Assembly: GCA_902796455.1 (NCBI GenBank)
Contig: CADBPH010000111.1
Location: forward strand, 1 to 15,028
Source: an uncultured Bacteroidia bacterium
GTDB lineage: Bacteria > Bacteroidota > Bacteroidia > Bacteroidales > UBA932
Length of the DNA stretch: 15,028 nucleotides
Direction of reading: 5' to 3'
This document shows positions 1 to 6,666 of the stretch, one piece after another. The number at the start of each line of letters is the position of its first letter. Position 1 is the first letter of the stretch. Made by a program: the position numbers and the translations under genes. Below the pieces are notes generated by a model. That model was given only the letters and a program-made list of their open reading frames with translations. It did no database searches and was not told the origin of the DNA.

Positions 1-235
1 CAGGCTCGGGCTTGACAGCAGGCGCAGGAGCCGGGACCGGTTCGGGCCTCGGTTCTTCCGTGACGGACATGTCGAAAGGATCCAGCCCGAAATCGATCGG
101 TTCTGAGGGAACCGGTTCCGGAACGGCTTCTCCCTTCAACAGGGCTACTTCTTTCTCCAGCCTTGCAAGACGCTCCTGCATGGCCGCGAGACTGTTGATA
201 ACTTCGTCCAAAAAAACTTGCTGCTCTTTTCCCAT
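1..235 (-). CDS. Hypothetical protein with N-terminal coiled coil and Pro/Glu-rich tail (partial)
   Basis: I do not recognise this gene. Reading leftward from the ATG at 235-233, the frame stays open to the window edge (78 visible residues); the C-terminal part lies outside. Residues about 5-35 form a convincing amphipathic coiled coil (leucines and valines in heptad spacing, with [14 protein letters not shown] at its end). From residue about 37 the protein becomes low complexity and rich in Pro, Glu, Ala and Val, with the acidic/hydrophobic island [10 protein letters not shown] in between. There is no signal peptide, so it is probably cytoplasmic. The plus-strand frame over the same bases encodes only Gly/Ser/Thr low complexity and is a shadow. 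The gene is divergent from tdk. A coiled coil followed by a flexible linker suggests an oligomerising adaptor, but that is inference only. Confidence 0.72.
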   Translation of the reverse strand, partial: MGKEQQVFLDEVINSLAAMQERLARLEKEVALLKGEAVPEPVPSEPIDFGLDPFDMSVTEEPRPEPVPAPAPAVKPEP

Positions 236-251
236 ACGGCTGTAAATTGTC

Positions 252-259
252 TATCTTTG
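252..259 (+). promoter_or_regulatory. Predicted -7 promoter element of tdk
   Basis: TATCTTTG is a perfect match to the Bacteroidota -7 box TAnnTTTG. No TTG is present at the expected -33 position. The predicted start of transcription is about 265, so the in-frame ATG at 247 lies upstream of the transcript. This supports the tdk start at 325. Confidence 0.6.
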
Positions 260-264
260 TACTG

Positions 265-297
265 GCCGGAGACCTCCCCATGCGGGGGATCCGCGGC
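265..297 (+). other. Stem-loop at predicted 5' end of the tdk mRNA
   Basis: An imperfect inverted repeat: GCCG (265-268) can pair with CGGC (294-297), and TCCCC (275-279) with GGGGA (285-289) around a 5-base loop, separated by an asymmetric internal loop. It begins almost exactly where transcription from the 252-259 box should start. Being near-symmetric, it would also form in the leader of the opposite transcript. The role is unknown; possibilities are mRNA stabilisation, attenuation or an operator. Confidence 0.4.
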
Positions 298-311
298 AAA
301 CTGTGCAACCA

Positions 312-343
312 CAAAAATAAGGAAATGTTTTCAGAAAATACAA
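312..343 (-). promoter_or_regulatory. Candidate promoter for the leftward coiled-coil gene
   Basis: On the minus strand a TATTTTTG box (319 to 312) matches the Bacteroidota -7 consensus TAnnTTTG. It is preceded, after a 21-base spacer, by TTG (343 to 341) as a -33 element. Transcription would start near 305, giving a leader of about 70 nt before the ATG at 235. The -33 element lies inside the first codons of tdk and the -7 element in its leader. The region is A-rich, so a chance match is possible. Confidence 0.4.
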
Positions 344-906
344 AAAAAGCGGGCTGTATCGAAGTAATCTGCGGTTCGATGTTTTCCGGCAAAACAGAAG
401 AGTTGATCCGCCGCCTCAAACGGGCCCAGTTCGCCAACCAGAAAATTGAAATATTCAAACCGGCCGTGGACACCCGGTATTCCGACATGGATGTCGTCTC
501 GCATGACCTCCACAGTGTCCCTTGTTCGCCGGTCAAAGACCCTGCGAAAATGCTGGAAGTCGCCGATGACGTACAGGTCGTCGGAATCGATGAAGCCCAG
601 TTCTTCGGGCATGGCCTCGTCGGTGTTGCACAGGCCCTGGCCAACCGCGGGAAACGGGTGATTATCGCCGGACTGGACACGGATTATCTCGGTAAACCGT
701 TCGGTCCCATGCCGGACTTGATGGCCATCGCGGAAGATGTCCAGAAAGTCCACGCCATCTGCGTCCGCTGCGGCAATCTGGCCAACCACTCCCACCGCCT
801 GTCCGACAGCAAGAAACTGGTTGTCCTCGGCGAAAAAGATGTCTACGAGCCGCTTTGCCGGCAATGCTATAACGCCGCCCTGGAAGAGGATCACCCCCGC
901 GGATGA
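325..906 (+). CDS. tdk: Thymidine kinase
   Basis: Type II thymidine kinase, which phosphorylates thymidine to dTMP with ATP in the cytoplasmic pyrimidine salvage pathway. It has 193 residues, normal for the family. The P-loop GSMFSGKT is at residues 17-24, the IDEAQFF segment with the presumed catalytic Glu90 at 88-94, and a structural zinc site is formed by CVRC (146/149) and CRQC (178/181). The ATG at 325 is chosen because the frame upstream (from 247) precedes the predicted transcript start and encodes nothing family-like, whereas [17 protein letters not shown] resembles the family N-terminus. The last 16 bp overlap the convergent xerD, and the tail DHPRG is read from the palindrome that also encodes the XerD tail. 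Monocistronic from its own promoter; no terminator follows. Confidence 0.96.
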   Translation: MFSENTKKAGCIEVICGSMFSGKTEELIRRLKRAQFANQKIEIFKPAVDTRYSDMDVVSHDLHSVPCSPVKDPAKMLEVADDVQVVGIDEAQFFGHGLVGVAQALANRGKRVIIAGLDTDYLGKPFGPMPDLMAIAEDVQKVHAICVRCGNLANHSHRLSDSKKLVVLGEKDVYEPLCRQCYNAALEEDHPRG

Positions 907-1757
907 TGCTCCAGGACCGCTTTCTGCCAGGTTTGACTGTCGATATGGGTATAAATCTCGGTGGTGAGGATGCTCTCATGGCCGAGCATTTCCTGTACCA
1001 CGCGTAAATCCGCCCCGTTTTCTATCAGGTGCGTGGCAAAGGAGTGGCGGAACGTGTGCGGGGATATTTCTTTCCGGATGCCGGCCAGGACCGCTTGTTT
1101 CTTCACCAGGTTGAACAAGGATACCCGGCTGAGCGGCTTCCCGAAACGGTTCAGGAACAAATAGTCATCGTAAGAAGGCTGCGCCGGTTCCACCCGCCGG
1201 GGCAGATAGGCTTCAATCGCCTGGACCGCCATCTCGCCGATCGGCACGATCCGCTGTTTGTTTCCCTTGCCGATAATCCGCACAAATCCCTCGTCCAGAT
1301 ACAAATCCGATATTTTCAGGGAGGCGGCTTCCGAGACACGCAATCCCAGGCCATACAGGACCTCCAGGATGGCCCGGTCACGCAGGCCGGTCGGCCCCGT
1401 CAGATCGACGGAATCCAGGATCGCTTCCACTTCCCCGACGGAAAGGACGGCCGGCAGGTAGCGGCCCAGTTTCGGCGATTCAATGCCGTCGCAAGGATTG
1501 TCCTTGCGCTCCCCTTCCATCACGAGCCAGCCGAAAAAGGAACGTAACGCGCTGATGGAACGGGCCTGTGACCGTTTGGACAAGGACACCTGCGAGAAAT
1601 ACCCGACGATATCCGAAGTCCGGACCGCACGCGGGTCACGCGCCACCTTTTCAAAAAAAGCAGCCACGTCACCGCAATACGAAGTCACCGTATGGGGGGA
1701 CATCGCCCGTTCCAGCGACAGATAGTAACCGTAATCTTTCAGCAGCCGCGCTTCCAT
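891..1757 (-). CDS. xerD: Site-specific tyrosine recombinase XerD
   Basis: Tyrosine recombinase of the XerC/XerD type, which resolves chromosome dimers at dif together with its partner in the cytoplasm. It has 288 residues, typical length. The N-terminal SAM-like core-binding domain spans about 3-85 ([15 protein letters not shown] motif) and the catalytic domain about 105-280. All active-site residues are present: Arg140 (GLGLRVSEA), Lys164 (GKGNKQR), His234 and Arg237 (HTFRHSF), His260 (LGHESI) and Tyr269 (IYTH). The ending EHHPRG is typical of XerD, which favours XerD over XerC. The start ATG at 1757 is 4 bp from the stop of the upstream M49 peptidase gene, so the two are probably cotranscribed. 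No attachment site or mobile cargo is nearby, which argues for the housekeeping enzyme and against a phage or integron integrase. Confidence 0.94.
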   Translation of the reverse strand: MEARLLKDYGYYLSLERAMSPHTVTSYCGDVAAFFEKVARDPRAVRTSDIVGYFSQVSLSKRSQARSISALRSFFGWLVMEGERKDNPCDGIESPKLGRYLPAVLSVGEVEAILDSVDLTGPTGLRDRAILEVLYGLGLRVSEAASLKISDLYLDEGFVRIIGKGNKQRIVPIGEMAVQAIEAYLPRRVEPAQPSYDDYLFLNRFGKPLSRVSLFNLVKKQAVLAGIRKEISPHTFRHSFATHLIENGADLRVVQEMLGHESILTTEIYTHIDSQTWQKAVLEHHPRG

Positions 1758-1761
1758 GCCG

Positions 1762-3771
1762 CTACAGCGTCTTGTAACGCCGCCCGTATTCCAATTGCTG
1801 TTTCAGGAAGTTGTCCGGATAGACCAACGCATAATCCACGGTCTTTCCGTCCTTTTCGACAGGAACAATTTCCGGATTGATGAAACCGCCGTAGGGCTTG
1901 AGGTCCAGGGCAGCGTACCGCTCGCGCACTTCCCGATGCAGGTCCGGATCGATGTCGACGGCATACGTGTCGATCAACGCTTTCCCCGCCGCATAATCCC
2001 CTTCGGACTTAATCCGCTGGATTTCAGCAAGCAAACGGGCGAACAGACCGCGCAGCGCCTCGTAATCGTTGACGACGAAATACGTTTTGCCGTCCCGTAC
2101 CTTCTGCTCGATTACATGCTGCTCCGCCCCTTTTTCCAGGCACCACTGGGCGATCAGTTTGCGGTTCTGCATGTGGGCCTCCGTATTCTGGCGTCCCAGT
2201 TCCACACGGGTGAACTGGACAAAGAGCCCATTCCGGATATAATTGTCGTACTGCGGTTTATAGGCTTCGGCATTGGGCATGATCCCGAGTTCGACCATCT
2301 TGGGGTCGGCAATGTAATACAGGCCGAAAAGGTCTGCCCGCGCTTCCTCCAGGGCGGACTGATACTCGCCCAGTGCCGTCGACGGGACCCCGGGCAGCAA
2401 TTGTCCGGACGCATGGCCCAGGCATTCGTGCAGGTCCGTATGGACCTCATCGTCATAGGATCCATATTGCTTGTAGGCATCGATTTCTTCCTGCGACCAG
2501 GCGAATTCCGTCAGCGTGCTCTTGGGCGATTCCGCCGCCGCATAATCATAGGAATGCGTGATATTCGCGATGGTTACGGATTTGGAGCCGTGTTCCTTCC
2601 GGATCCAGTCGGCATTCGGCAGGTTGATTCCGATCGGCGTAGAAGGATAGCAGGCACCGGCCAGGGTGACGGCATTGACCACTTTGGCGGAAACACCCTT
2701 CACGCTCTTCTTGCGGAAACGGGGATCGACCGGGGAATGATCCTCGAACCACTGGGCATTCGCGCTGAGGATTTCTGTCCGCGCCGACGCGGCGGAATCC
2801 TTGATATGCACATATCCTTCCCAGGTCGCTTTCCGCCCGAGCGGGTCGTCATAGTCCTCGATGAAACCATTGATGAAGTCGACCTGCCCGAGGGTATCTT
2901 TCACCCACTCCACGTTGAAGGCATCCCACAGACGCAGGTCACCCGTCTTGTAATAATCGATCAGGAGCCCCAGCGCCCGCGCCTGGATCTCATTCTCGGC
3001 ATAAGGACGGGCGGCCTCCAGTTCGGCGCAAATCTTCCGGATCGCCGGCCCGTACACGCCGTCTGCACGCCAGTATTGCTCCCGGATGACGCCGTCCGCC
3101 CCCTTCACCAGTTTGGAATTCAATCCATAGGAGATCGGTTCCGGATCGCGGGGATCCGCCTGCGCGGCATAAAAGGCCTCGACTTCTTCCCGGCTGACAT
3201 TCTCATAGAAATTGACGGCGGACAGGGCTACGATGTCCCCCTCCTTGGAGGTAGAACGCCGCTGGGGGAAGACATCCGGAGAATAAATGACCTCCAGCAA
3301 CTGTGCCGCCTTCTCCCCGTCTCCGACCGCCTCCATCAGGGTCTGGAAATAAGCCTGCGGGCAAGCCGGGAAAAACTTGTCCTCCGCATAATGGTGATGG
3401 ATGCCGTTGCTGAAGAATACCCGCTTGGCATATTCCTCGAACTGGGCGAACTCGGGACAAGTCCGGTCCCCGCGATAGTTTTCCAAAATATTCTCCAGGG
3501 CATGCCGGATGGGCAGGTTCCATTTGAAATACTGGTCCCAGGTGATGTCGCGCCCCCATTTCGCCGCCTCGGCCAGATGGTAGGCATACGCTTTCTGCTC
3601 AAACGTAAGAGCCTCCCAACCAGGAACTTGAAAACGAATGACTTTCAGGTCGGCGAACTGGTCGGCCAGATAGTGGAAATCCGCCGGTTTCCGGGATGCG
3701 TCCTTTCCGGGAGAACAAGCTGCCACGGCAGCCGAAGCAGCAATCATCAGCATAGTCGAGATTTTTTTCAT
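1762..3771 (-). CDS. Dipeptidyl-peptidase III (family M49), predicted lipoprotein
   Basis: Zinc-dependent exopeptidase that removes dipeptides from the N-termini of oligopeptides. In 669 residues it carries HECLGH (448-453, the M49 HExxGH zinc motif with catalytic Glu449) and EEARAD (475-480, with Glu476 as third zinc ligand). As I recall, these numbers coincide with the Bacteroides thetaiotaomicron enzyme. The N-terminus MKKISTMLMIAASAAVAAC is a lipoprotein signal with Cys19 as the predicted lipidated residue. Eukaryotic M49 enzymes are cytosolic, so this copy should be extracytoplasmic. The start at 3771 is preferred to the ATG at 3792 because it begins the signal peptide and because the promoter box at 3797-3790 would overlap the longer form. 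It precedes xerD by 4 bp. The complementary strand is open for about 680 codons, an artefact of avoided TTA, CTA and TCA codons. Confidence 0.94.
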   Translation of the reverse strand: MKKISTMLMIAASAAVAACSPGKDASRKPADFHYLADQFADLKVIRFQVPGWEALTFEQKAYAYHLAEAAKWGRDITWDQYFKWNLPIRHALENILENYRGDRTCPEFAQFEEYAKRVFFSNGIHHHYAEDKFFPACPQAYFQTLMEAVGDGEKAAQLLEVIYSPDVFPQRRSTSKEGDIVALSAVNFYENVSREEVEAFYAAQADPRDPEPISYGLNSKLVKGADGVIREQYWRADGVYGPAIRKICAELEAARPYAENEIQARALGLLIDYYKTGDLRLWDAFNVEWVKDTLGQVDFINGFIEDYDDPLGRKATWEGYVHIKDSAASARTEILSANAQWFEDHSPVDPRFRKKSVKGVSAKVVNAVTLAGACYPSTPIGINLPNADWIRKEHGSKSVTIANITHSYDYAAAESPKSTLTEFAWSQEEIDAYKQYGSYDDEVHTDLHECLGHASGQLLPGVPSTALGEYQSALEEARADLFGLYYIADPKMVELGIMPNAEAYKPQYDNYIRNGLFVQFTRVELGRQNTEAHMQNRKLIAQWCLEKGAEQHVIEQKVRDGKTYFVVNDYEALRGLFARLLAEIQRIKSEGDYAAGKALIDTYAVDIDPDLHREVRERYAALDLKPYGGFINPEIVPVEKDGKTVDYALVYPDNFLKQQLEYGRRYKTL

Positions 3772-3789
3772 CGGTTGATTCTTTTGCTG

Positions 3790-3797
3790 CAAAGATA
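3790..3797 (-). promoter_or_regulatory. Predicted -7 promoter element of the M49-xerD operon
   Basis: On the minus strand 3797 to 3790 reads TATCTTTG, a perfect Bacteroidota -7 box. The predicted transcript start is about 3784, only some 13 nt before the ATG at 3771. There is no TTG at the expected -33 position; the region there is A/T-rich and is shared with the divergent promoter of the C11 protease gene. Confidence 0.6.
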
Positions 3798-3826
3798 AGA
3801 AATAACCGAATCTTCGAAAAGATTAT

Positions 3827-3834
3827 TATATTTG
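3827..3834 (+). promoter_or_regulatory. Predicted -7 promoter element of the C11 protease gene
   Basis: TATATTTG matches the -7 consensus TAnnTTTG. Transcription should start near 3840, at or just after the first ATG of the open frame (3839). This argues for the downstream ATG at 3869 as the start. The box is about 30 bp from the divergent box at 3797-3790, so the two promoters are back to back. Confidence 0.55.
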
Positions 3835-3868
3835 CATCATGCCCGACGGACAGGCTCATATTTCCCGG

Positions 3869-5224
3869 ATGCACCGGGGCCTTCTTTTTTTGCTGGCGGC
3901 GGTTTTTACCGGCGCCCTTCTTTCCTCGTGCACCAAAGACCCGGATTTCGAGCCGATCCGCAATCCCGGCACCGCAGACATCGAATCCGCCCACGGGCAG
4001 CGGCTCGGCAATGACGGACCCGCGAGAGTCCTGCTCATGTACATGGCCGGCATGAACTCGCTGGATTCCTACATCCGGAACAACCTGAAAACCTTGACGG
4101 AGCACTATATCCCGGCGAAAGGCAGCAACAGCGCCCTCCTCGTGTACTGCCGCTTTCCCAAGAACGGCAGTTTCCGGACGGAAAACGAATCCCATCTGAT
4201 CCAGCTTTCCCTGGGGAGGTTCGGAGAAGTGCTGCAGGATACGTTGCAGACCTATTCCGCTGACACGCGGGCCGCGACCGCTTCGACGGTCCGCAATGTC
4301 CTCCGCGATGCCCGTGCCGCGTTCCCGACGGGCCAATTCGGGGTCCTGTTCTCCTCCCACGGAACCGGCTGGGTCCCCAAGGGATACTATGAGAACCCCT
4401 TTTATTATGAAGACGGCGACGAAGGGTTTTCCTGGTCGTCCCTCCGCAAACGTGCCGCCTTCCGGCCGCAGGATGCGCCGGTCCCCTATGTTCCCCGAAA
4501 GGTGGACCCTTCCCTTCCCGCGGTCAAGTCCTTCGGCGAAGATCGATATAATGACGAATCCTACCAGATTGACATTGAAGATCTTGCGGAAGCCATTCCG
4601 TTCAAGTTGGACTATATCATTTTCGACGCCTGCCTGATGGGAGGCATCGAGGTCGCATACGCCTTGAAAGACAAATGCGGCCTCCTGGCTTTCTCCCAGG
4701 CCGAAATCCTGGCGGAAGGACTGGATTATAAGACCCTGGCTGAATACCTGTTGAAGAAAAACGAGCCGGACCTGGAAGGTGTCTGCAAGGCGTTCTATAC
4801 GTATTACAACGGCAAGCAAGGGGACTACCGGTCCGCCACGATTTCCCTGGTAGACTGCGGGCAGATGGATGCCATGGCCGAAATCTGCGCGGAACTTTTC
4901 GAGCAGTACCGGAGCGGGATCCAGGCCGTGGACCCGAACCGGGTACAACCGTTCTTCCGGGATGATTACCACTACTATTACGACTTGTATGACATCCTGG
5001 ACAAGGCCGGTGCCTCCCCGCAAGACCTCTCCCGGCTCAATGCTGTCCTCGCGAAAGCGATCCTGTACAAGAACGCCACCCCCTATTTCATCCAGTCAAG
5101 CGGTTTCCCGATCAAAGTCTTCTCGGGCTTTTCCATGTTCCTGCCCGCGGCGGACAGCGGTATGTATCTGAACAACTTCTACAAAACCTTGTCTTGGAAT
5201 CAGGCGACCGGACTTGTCCGGTAA
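3869..5224 (+). CDS. Clostripain-family (C11) cysteine protease, lipoprotein
   Basis: Caspase-fold cysteine endopeptidase of family C11 (clostripain type, usually specific for Arg or Lys at P1). In 451 residues the core shows LLMYMAGMNSLD (55-66), the catalytic His164 in SSHGTGW and the catalytic Cys255 in IIFDACLMGG. MHRGLLFLLAAVFTGALLSSC is a lipoprotein signal with LSSC as the lipobox and Cys21 as the lipidated residue, so the protein should be anchored in the envelope. The start at 3869 opens the signal peptide directly and lies downstream of the predicted transcript start; the alternative at 3839 would add ten residues before it. Its Asp/Glu-rich insert at about 175-187 (YYENPFYYEDGDEGF) is not recognised. 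It is divergent from the M49 lipoprotein peptidase, so the pair may cooperate in external peptide breakdown (inference). Confidence 0.92.
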   Translation: MHRGLLFLLAAVFTGALLSSCTKDPDFEPIRNPGTADIESAHGQRLGNDGPARVLLMYMAGMNSLDSYIRNNLKTLTEHYIPAKGSNSALLVYCRFPKNGSFRTENESHLIQLSLGRFGEVLQDTLQTYSADTRAATASTVRNVLRDARAAFPTGQFGVLFSSHGTGWVPKGYYENPFYYEDGDEGFSWSSLRKRAAFRPQDAPVPYVPRKVDPSLPAVKSFGEDRYNDESYQIDIEDLAEAIPFKLDYIIFDACLMGGIEVAYALKDKCGLLAFSQAEILAEGLDYKTLAEYLLKKNEPDLEGVCKAFYTYYNGKQGDYRSATISLVDCGQMDAMAEICAELFEQYRSGIQAVDPNRVQPFFRDDYHYYYDLYDILDKAGASPQDLSRLNAVLAKAILYKNATPYFIQSSGFPIKVFSGFSMFLPAADSGMYLNNFYKTLSWNQATGLVR

Positions 5225-5244
5225 AAATAATTTTCCTATCTTTG
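5214..5244 (+). promoter_or_regulatory. Promoter of the rplY-pth operon
   Basis: A complete Bacteroidota-type promoter: TTG (5214-5216) as the -33 element, a 20-base spacer and TATCTTTG (5237-5244) as the -7 element. The -33 element lies inside the last codons of the C11 protease gene. The predicted transcript start is about 5250. Confidence 0.72.
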
Positions 5245-5249
5245 CGCCC

Positions 5250-5338
5250 GCATAAATAAAAGCAGTATAAAAGCGCTCGCTTTTGGTGCAATGGGGTCCT
5301 GTAAAGGACTGAGTAACACATTTTAATTTATTTACATC
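5250..5338 (+). promoter_or_regulatory. Structured 5' leader of rplY
   Basis: The predicted leader of about 89 nt contains two compact hairpins. The first is AAAAGC (5269-5274) with GCTTTT (5279-5284) around a GCTC loop. The second is GGTCCT (5295-5300) with AGGACT (5305-5310) around GTAA, a GNRA-type tetraloop. It then becomes A/T-rich up to the ATG, as usual for Bacteroidota start sites. L25 binds 5S rRNA, and ribosomal proteins often control their own mRNAs by binding a leader that mimics rRNA, so an autoregulatory element is plausible. The first hairpin could also be a weak terminator or attenuator. I cannot match it to a named leader family. Confidence 0.45.
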
Positions 5339-5917
5339 ATGAAACATTTCGAACTGAAGGGCCAGGTCCGCAAAGTCGGCAACAAGGCAGTCGTGAAAGC
5401 ATTCCGCAAAGAAGGGCTCGTTCCCTGCAACCTCTATGGACCGGGCTTGGACAACGTCCTCTTCACTGTATCTGAAAAAGACCTCAAAGGTCTGACCCAT
5501 ACCCCCGCATCCTACATCGTGGACATCGTCCTCGACAATGGTGAGAAATACATGGCCGTTATCCACGAGTTGCAATTCCACCCCGTGCAGGACAACTGCC
5601 TCCATGTGGATTTCCTCGCCGTTACGGAAGACAAGCCGATCGCGATCAATGTGCCGCTGAACGTCACCGGTCATGCCGTCGGTGTCCAGGCCGGTGGTAA
5701 GTTCTTCCTCTCCAAACGGAACCTGCGCATCAGCGCCCTGATGAAGAACCTGCCGGACCAGATCGACATCGACATTACTCCGATGCAGATTGGCAGCACG
5801 ATCACCGCGGGTGACATCCAGGTTGAAAACGTGACGGTCCTCTCGCCGAAATCCACCATCCTCTGTGTGGTCAAGGCGACCCGCCAGTCCGCTCAGGCTG
5901 CCCAGAATGCTGAGTAA
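5339..5917 (+). CDS. rplY: 50S ribosomal protein L25 (CTC/TL5 long form)
   Basis: Ribosomal protein bL25, which binds 5S rRNA in the large subunit. At 192 residues it is the two-domain CTC/TL5 form: an N-terminal 5S-rRNA-binding domain at about 1-91 (MKHFELKGQVRKVGNKAVVK start, LYGPG at 33-37, HELQFHPV with the HVDFLAV strand at its end) and a C-terminal beta-rich domain at about 98-185 (INVPLNVTGHAVGVQAGG). The CTC form is known as a general-stress protein in some bacteria. The ATG at 5339 follows an A/T-rich stretch and matches the conserved N-terminus. It is the first gene of an operon with pth, a pairing that recurs across bacteria. The leader upstream is structured. Confidence 0.96.
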   Translation: MKHFELKGQVRKVGNKAVVKAFRKEGLVPCNLYGPGLDNVLFTVSEKDLKGLTHTPASYIVDIVLDNGEKYMAVIHELQFHPVQDNCLHVDFLAVTEDKPIAINVPLNVTGHAVGVQAGGKFFLSKRNLRISALMKNLPDQIDIDITPMQIGSTITAGDIQVENVTVLSPKSTILCVVKATRQSAQAAQNAE

Positions 5918-5972
5918 GCTGAAGCAGTTTTTCCTTCGCAAGCGGGAAAACAAGGAACCGGAAGATGTCCGT

Positions 5973-6548
5973 ATGAATTATCTGATCGTCGGATTGGGCA
6001 ATATCGGCCCCGAATACGTACATACGCGGCATAACATGGGATTTATGGTATTGGATGCCTGGGCTCAGGCATCCGATACTGTTTTCAGCAGCCGCCGTTA
6101 CGGTGACATGGCGGAGATTTCCTACAAAGGGCGCAAATTGTATTTGCTCAAGCCCTCGACCTACATGAACCTGAGCGGGAAGGCCGTCCGGTACTGGATG
6201 ACAGCCTTGAAACTGCCCGTGGAGAATCTCCTGGTCATCTGCGACGACATCAATCTGCCGTTCGGGACAGTCCGGATGCGCAAGAAAGGACGCAGCGGCG
6301 GCCACAACGGATTGGAGAATATCGAAGCGCTGCTCCAGACGCAGGATTATACCCGGATCCGGCTCGGAATCGGGAATGAATTCCACCGGGACCAGCAGAT
6401 CGACTATGTCCTGGGGAAATTACCGCCCGAGCAAATGGACCAGATGCCCGCCCTGTGCAAAAAAGTAATTGACGGCATTTATTCTTTTGTGACCATAGGA
6501 CCGGACAGAACCATGAATTCTATTAATTCCAAAGACGAAAGGGGCTGA
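5973..6548 (+). CDS. pth: Peptidyl-tRNA hydrolase
   Basis: Cleaves peptidyl-tRNAs that drop off stalled ribosomes, recycling tRNA in the cytoplasm. From the ATG at 5973 it has 191 residues, the usual size, and starts in the conserved strand NYLIVGLGN. Key residues by comparison with E. coli Pth are Asn10, His20 (HTRHNMGF), Asn66 (TYMNLSG), Asp92 (ICDDINLPFG) and Asn112 (SGGHNGLENI). An upstream in-frame ATG at 5907 overlaps the rplY stop codon by 11 bp and would add 22 Lys/Arg/Glu-rich residues. That option would allow translational coupling and cannot be excluded. It is cotranscribed with rplY. No strong terminator follows; a short GAATG/CATTC repeat ahead of the T-run at 6591-6598 might act as a weak one. 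Confidence 0.95.
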   Translation: MNYLIVGLGNIGPEYVHTRHNMGFMVLDAWAQASDTVFSSRRYGDMAEISYKGRKLYLLKPSTYMNLSGKAVRYWMTALKLPVENLLVICDDINLPFGTVRMRKKGRSGGHNGLENIEALLQTQDYTRIRLGIGNEFHRDQQIDYVLGKLPPEQMDQMPALCKKVIDGIYSFVTIGPDRTMNSINSKDERG

Positions 6549-6557
6549 ATGTCAACT

Positions 6558-6640
6558 GAAAAAATTCTTCAAAAAAATTCATTCCGCTTGTTTTTTTTGT
6601 GATAAATGCATATCTTGCAGGCAGTTTGAAAAATTCTTCA
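6558..6640. repeat. Two direct copies of an A/T-rich 13-14-mer flanking the Hc1-like promoter
   Basis: GAAAAAATTCTTCA (6558-6571) recurs as GAAAAATTCTTCA (6628-6640), 70 bp apart, one copy on each side of the predicted promoter elements. Each copy contains a GAA-A(n)-TTC dyad. They may be operator half-sites or intrinsically curved A-tracts. In such A/T-rich DNA coincidence is a real possibility. Confidence 0.35.
6588..6618 (+). promoter_or_regulatory. Candidate promoter of the Hc1-like gene
   Basis: TTG (6588-6590), a 20-base spacer, then TATCTTGC (6611-6618), which matches the first six positions of TAnnTTTG but not the last two. The predicted transcript start is about 6624, leaving a leader of some 43 nt. 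The spacing agrees with the promoters of rplY, tpiA and the M6 gene. Confidence 0.45.
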
Positions 6641-6666
6641 TATAGAACTTTTAAAAAATCAGAATC

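Noticed and set aside
12-245. Plus-strand Gly/Ser/Thr-rich frame at the left edge.
   Set aside because: It is a low-complexity shadow of the Pro/Glu-rich minus-strand protein, and it runs away from any promoter match.
891-1757. Tyrosine recombinase as a sign of a mobile element or integron.
   Set aside because: The sequence is XerD-like throughout, with the conserved HHPRx end. There are no attachment repeats, tRNA, cargo genes or other integrase-associated genes, and its neighbours are core genes.
1756-3798. A 680-codon open frame on the plus strand fully antisense to the M49 peptidase gene.
   Set aside because: It is in exact codon register with the real gene, so it is open only because the sense strand avoids TTA, CTA and TCA codons. 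Its translation shows no domain, and the sense product has all family motifs.
3599-5023. A 474-codon open frame antisense to the C11 protease gene.
   Set aside because: Same codon-bias artefact; the plus-strand product has signal peptide and catalytic His and Cys.
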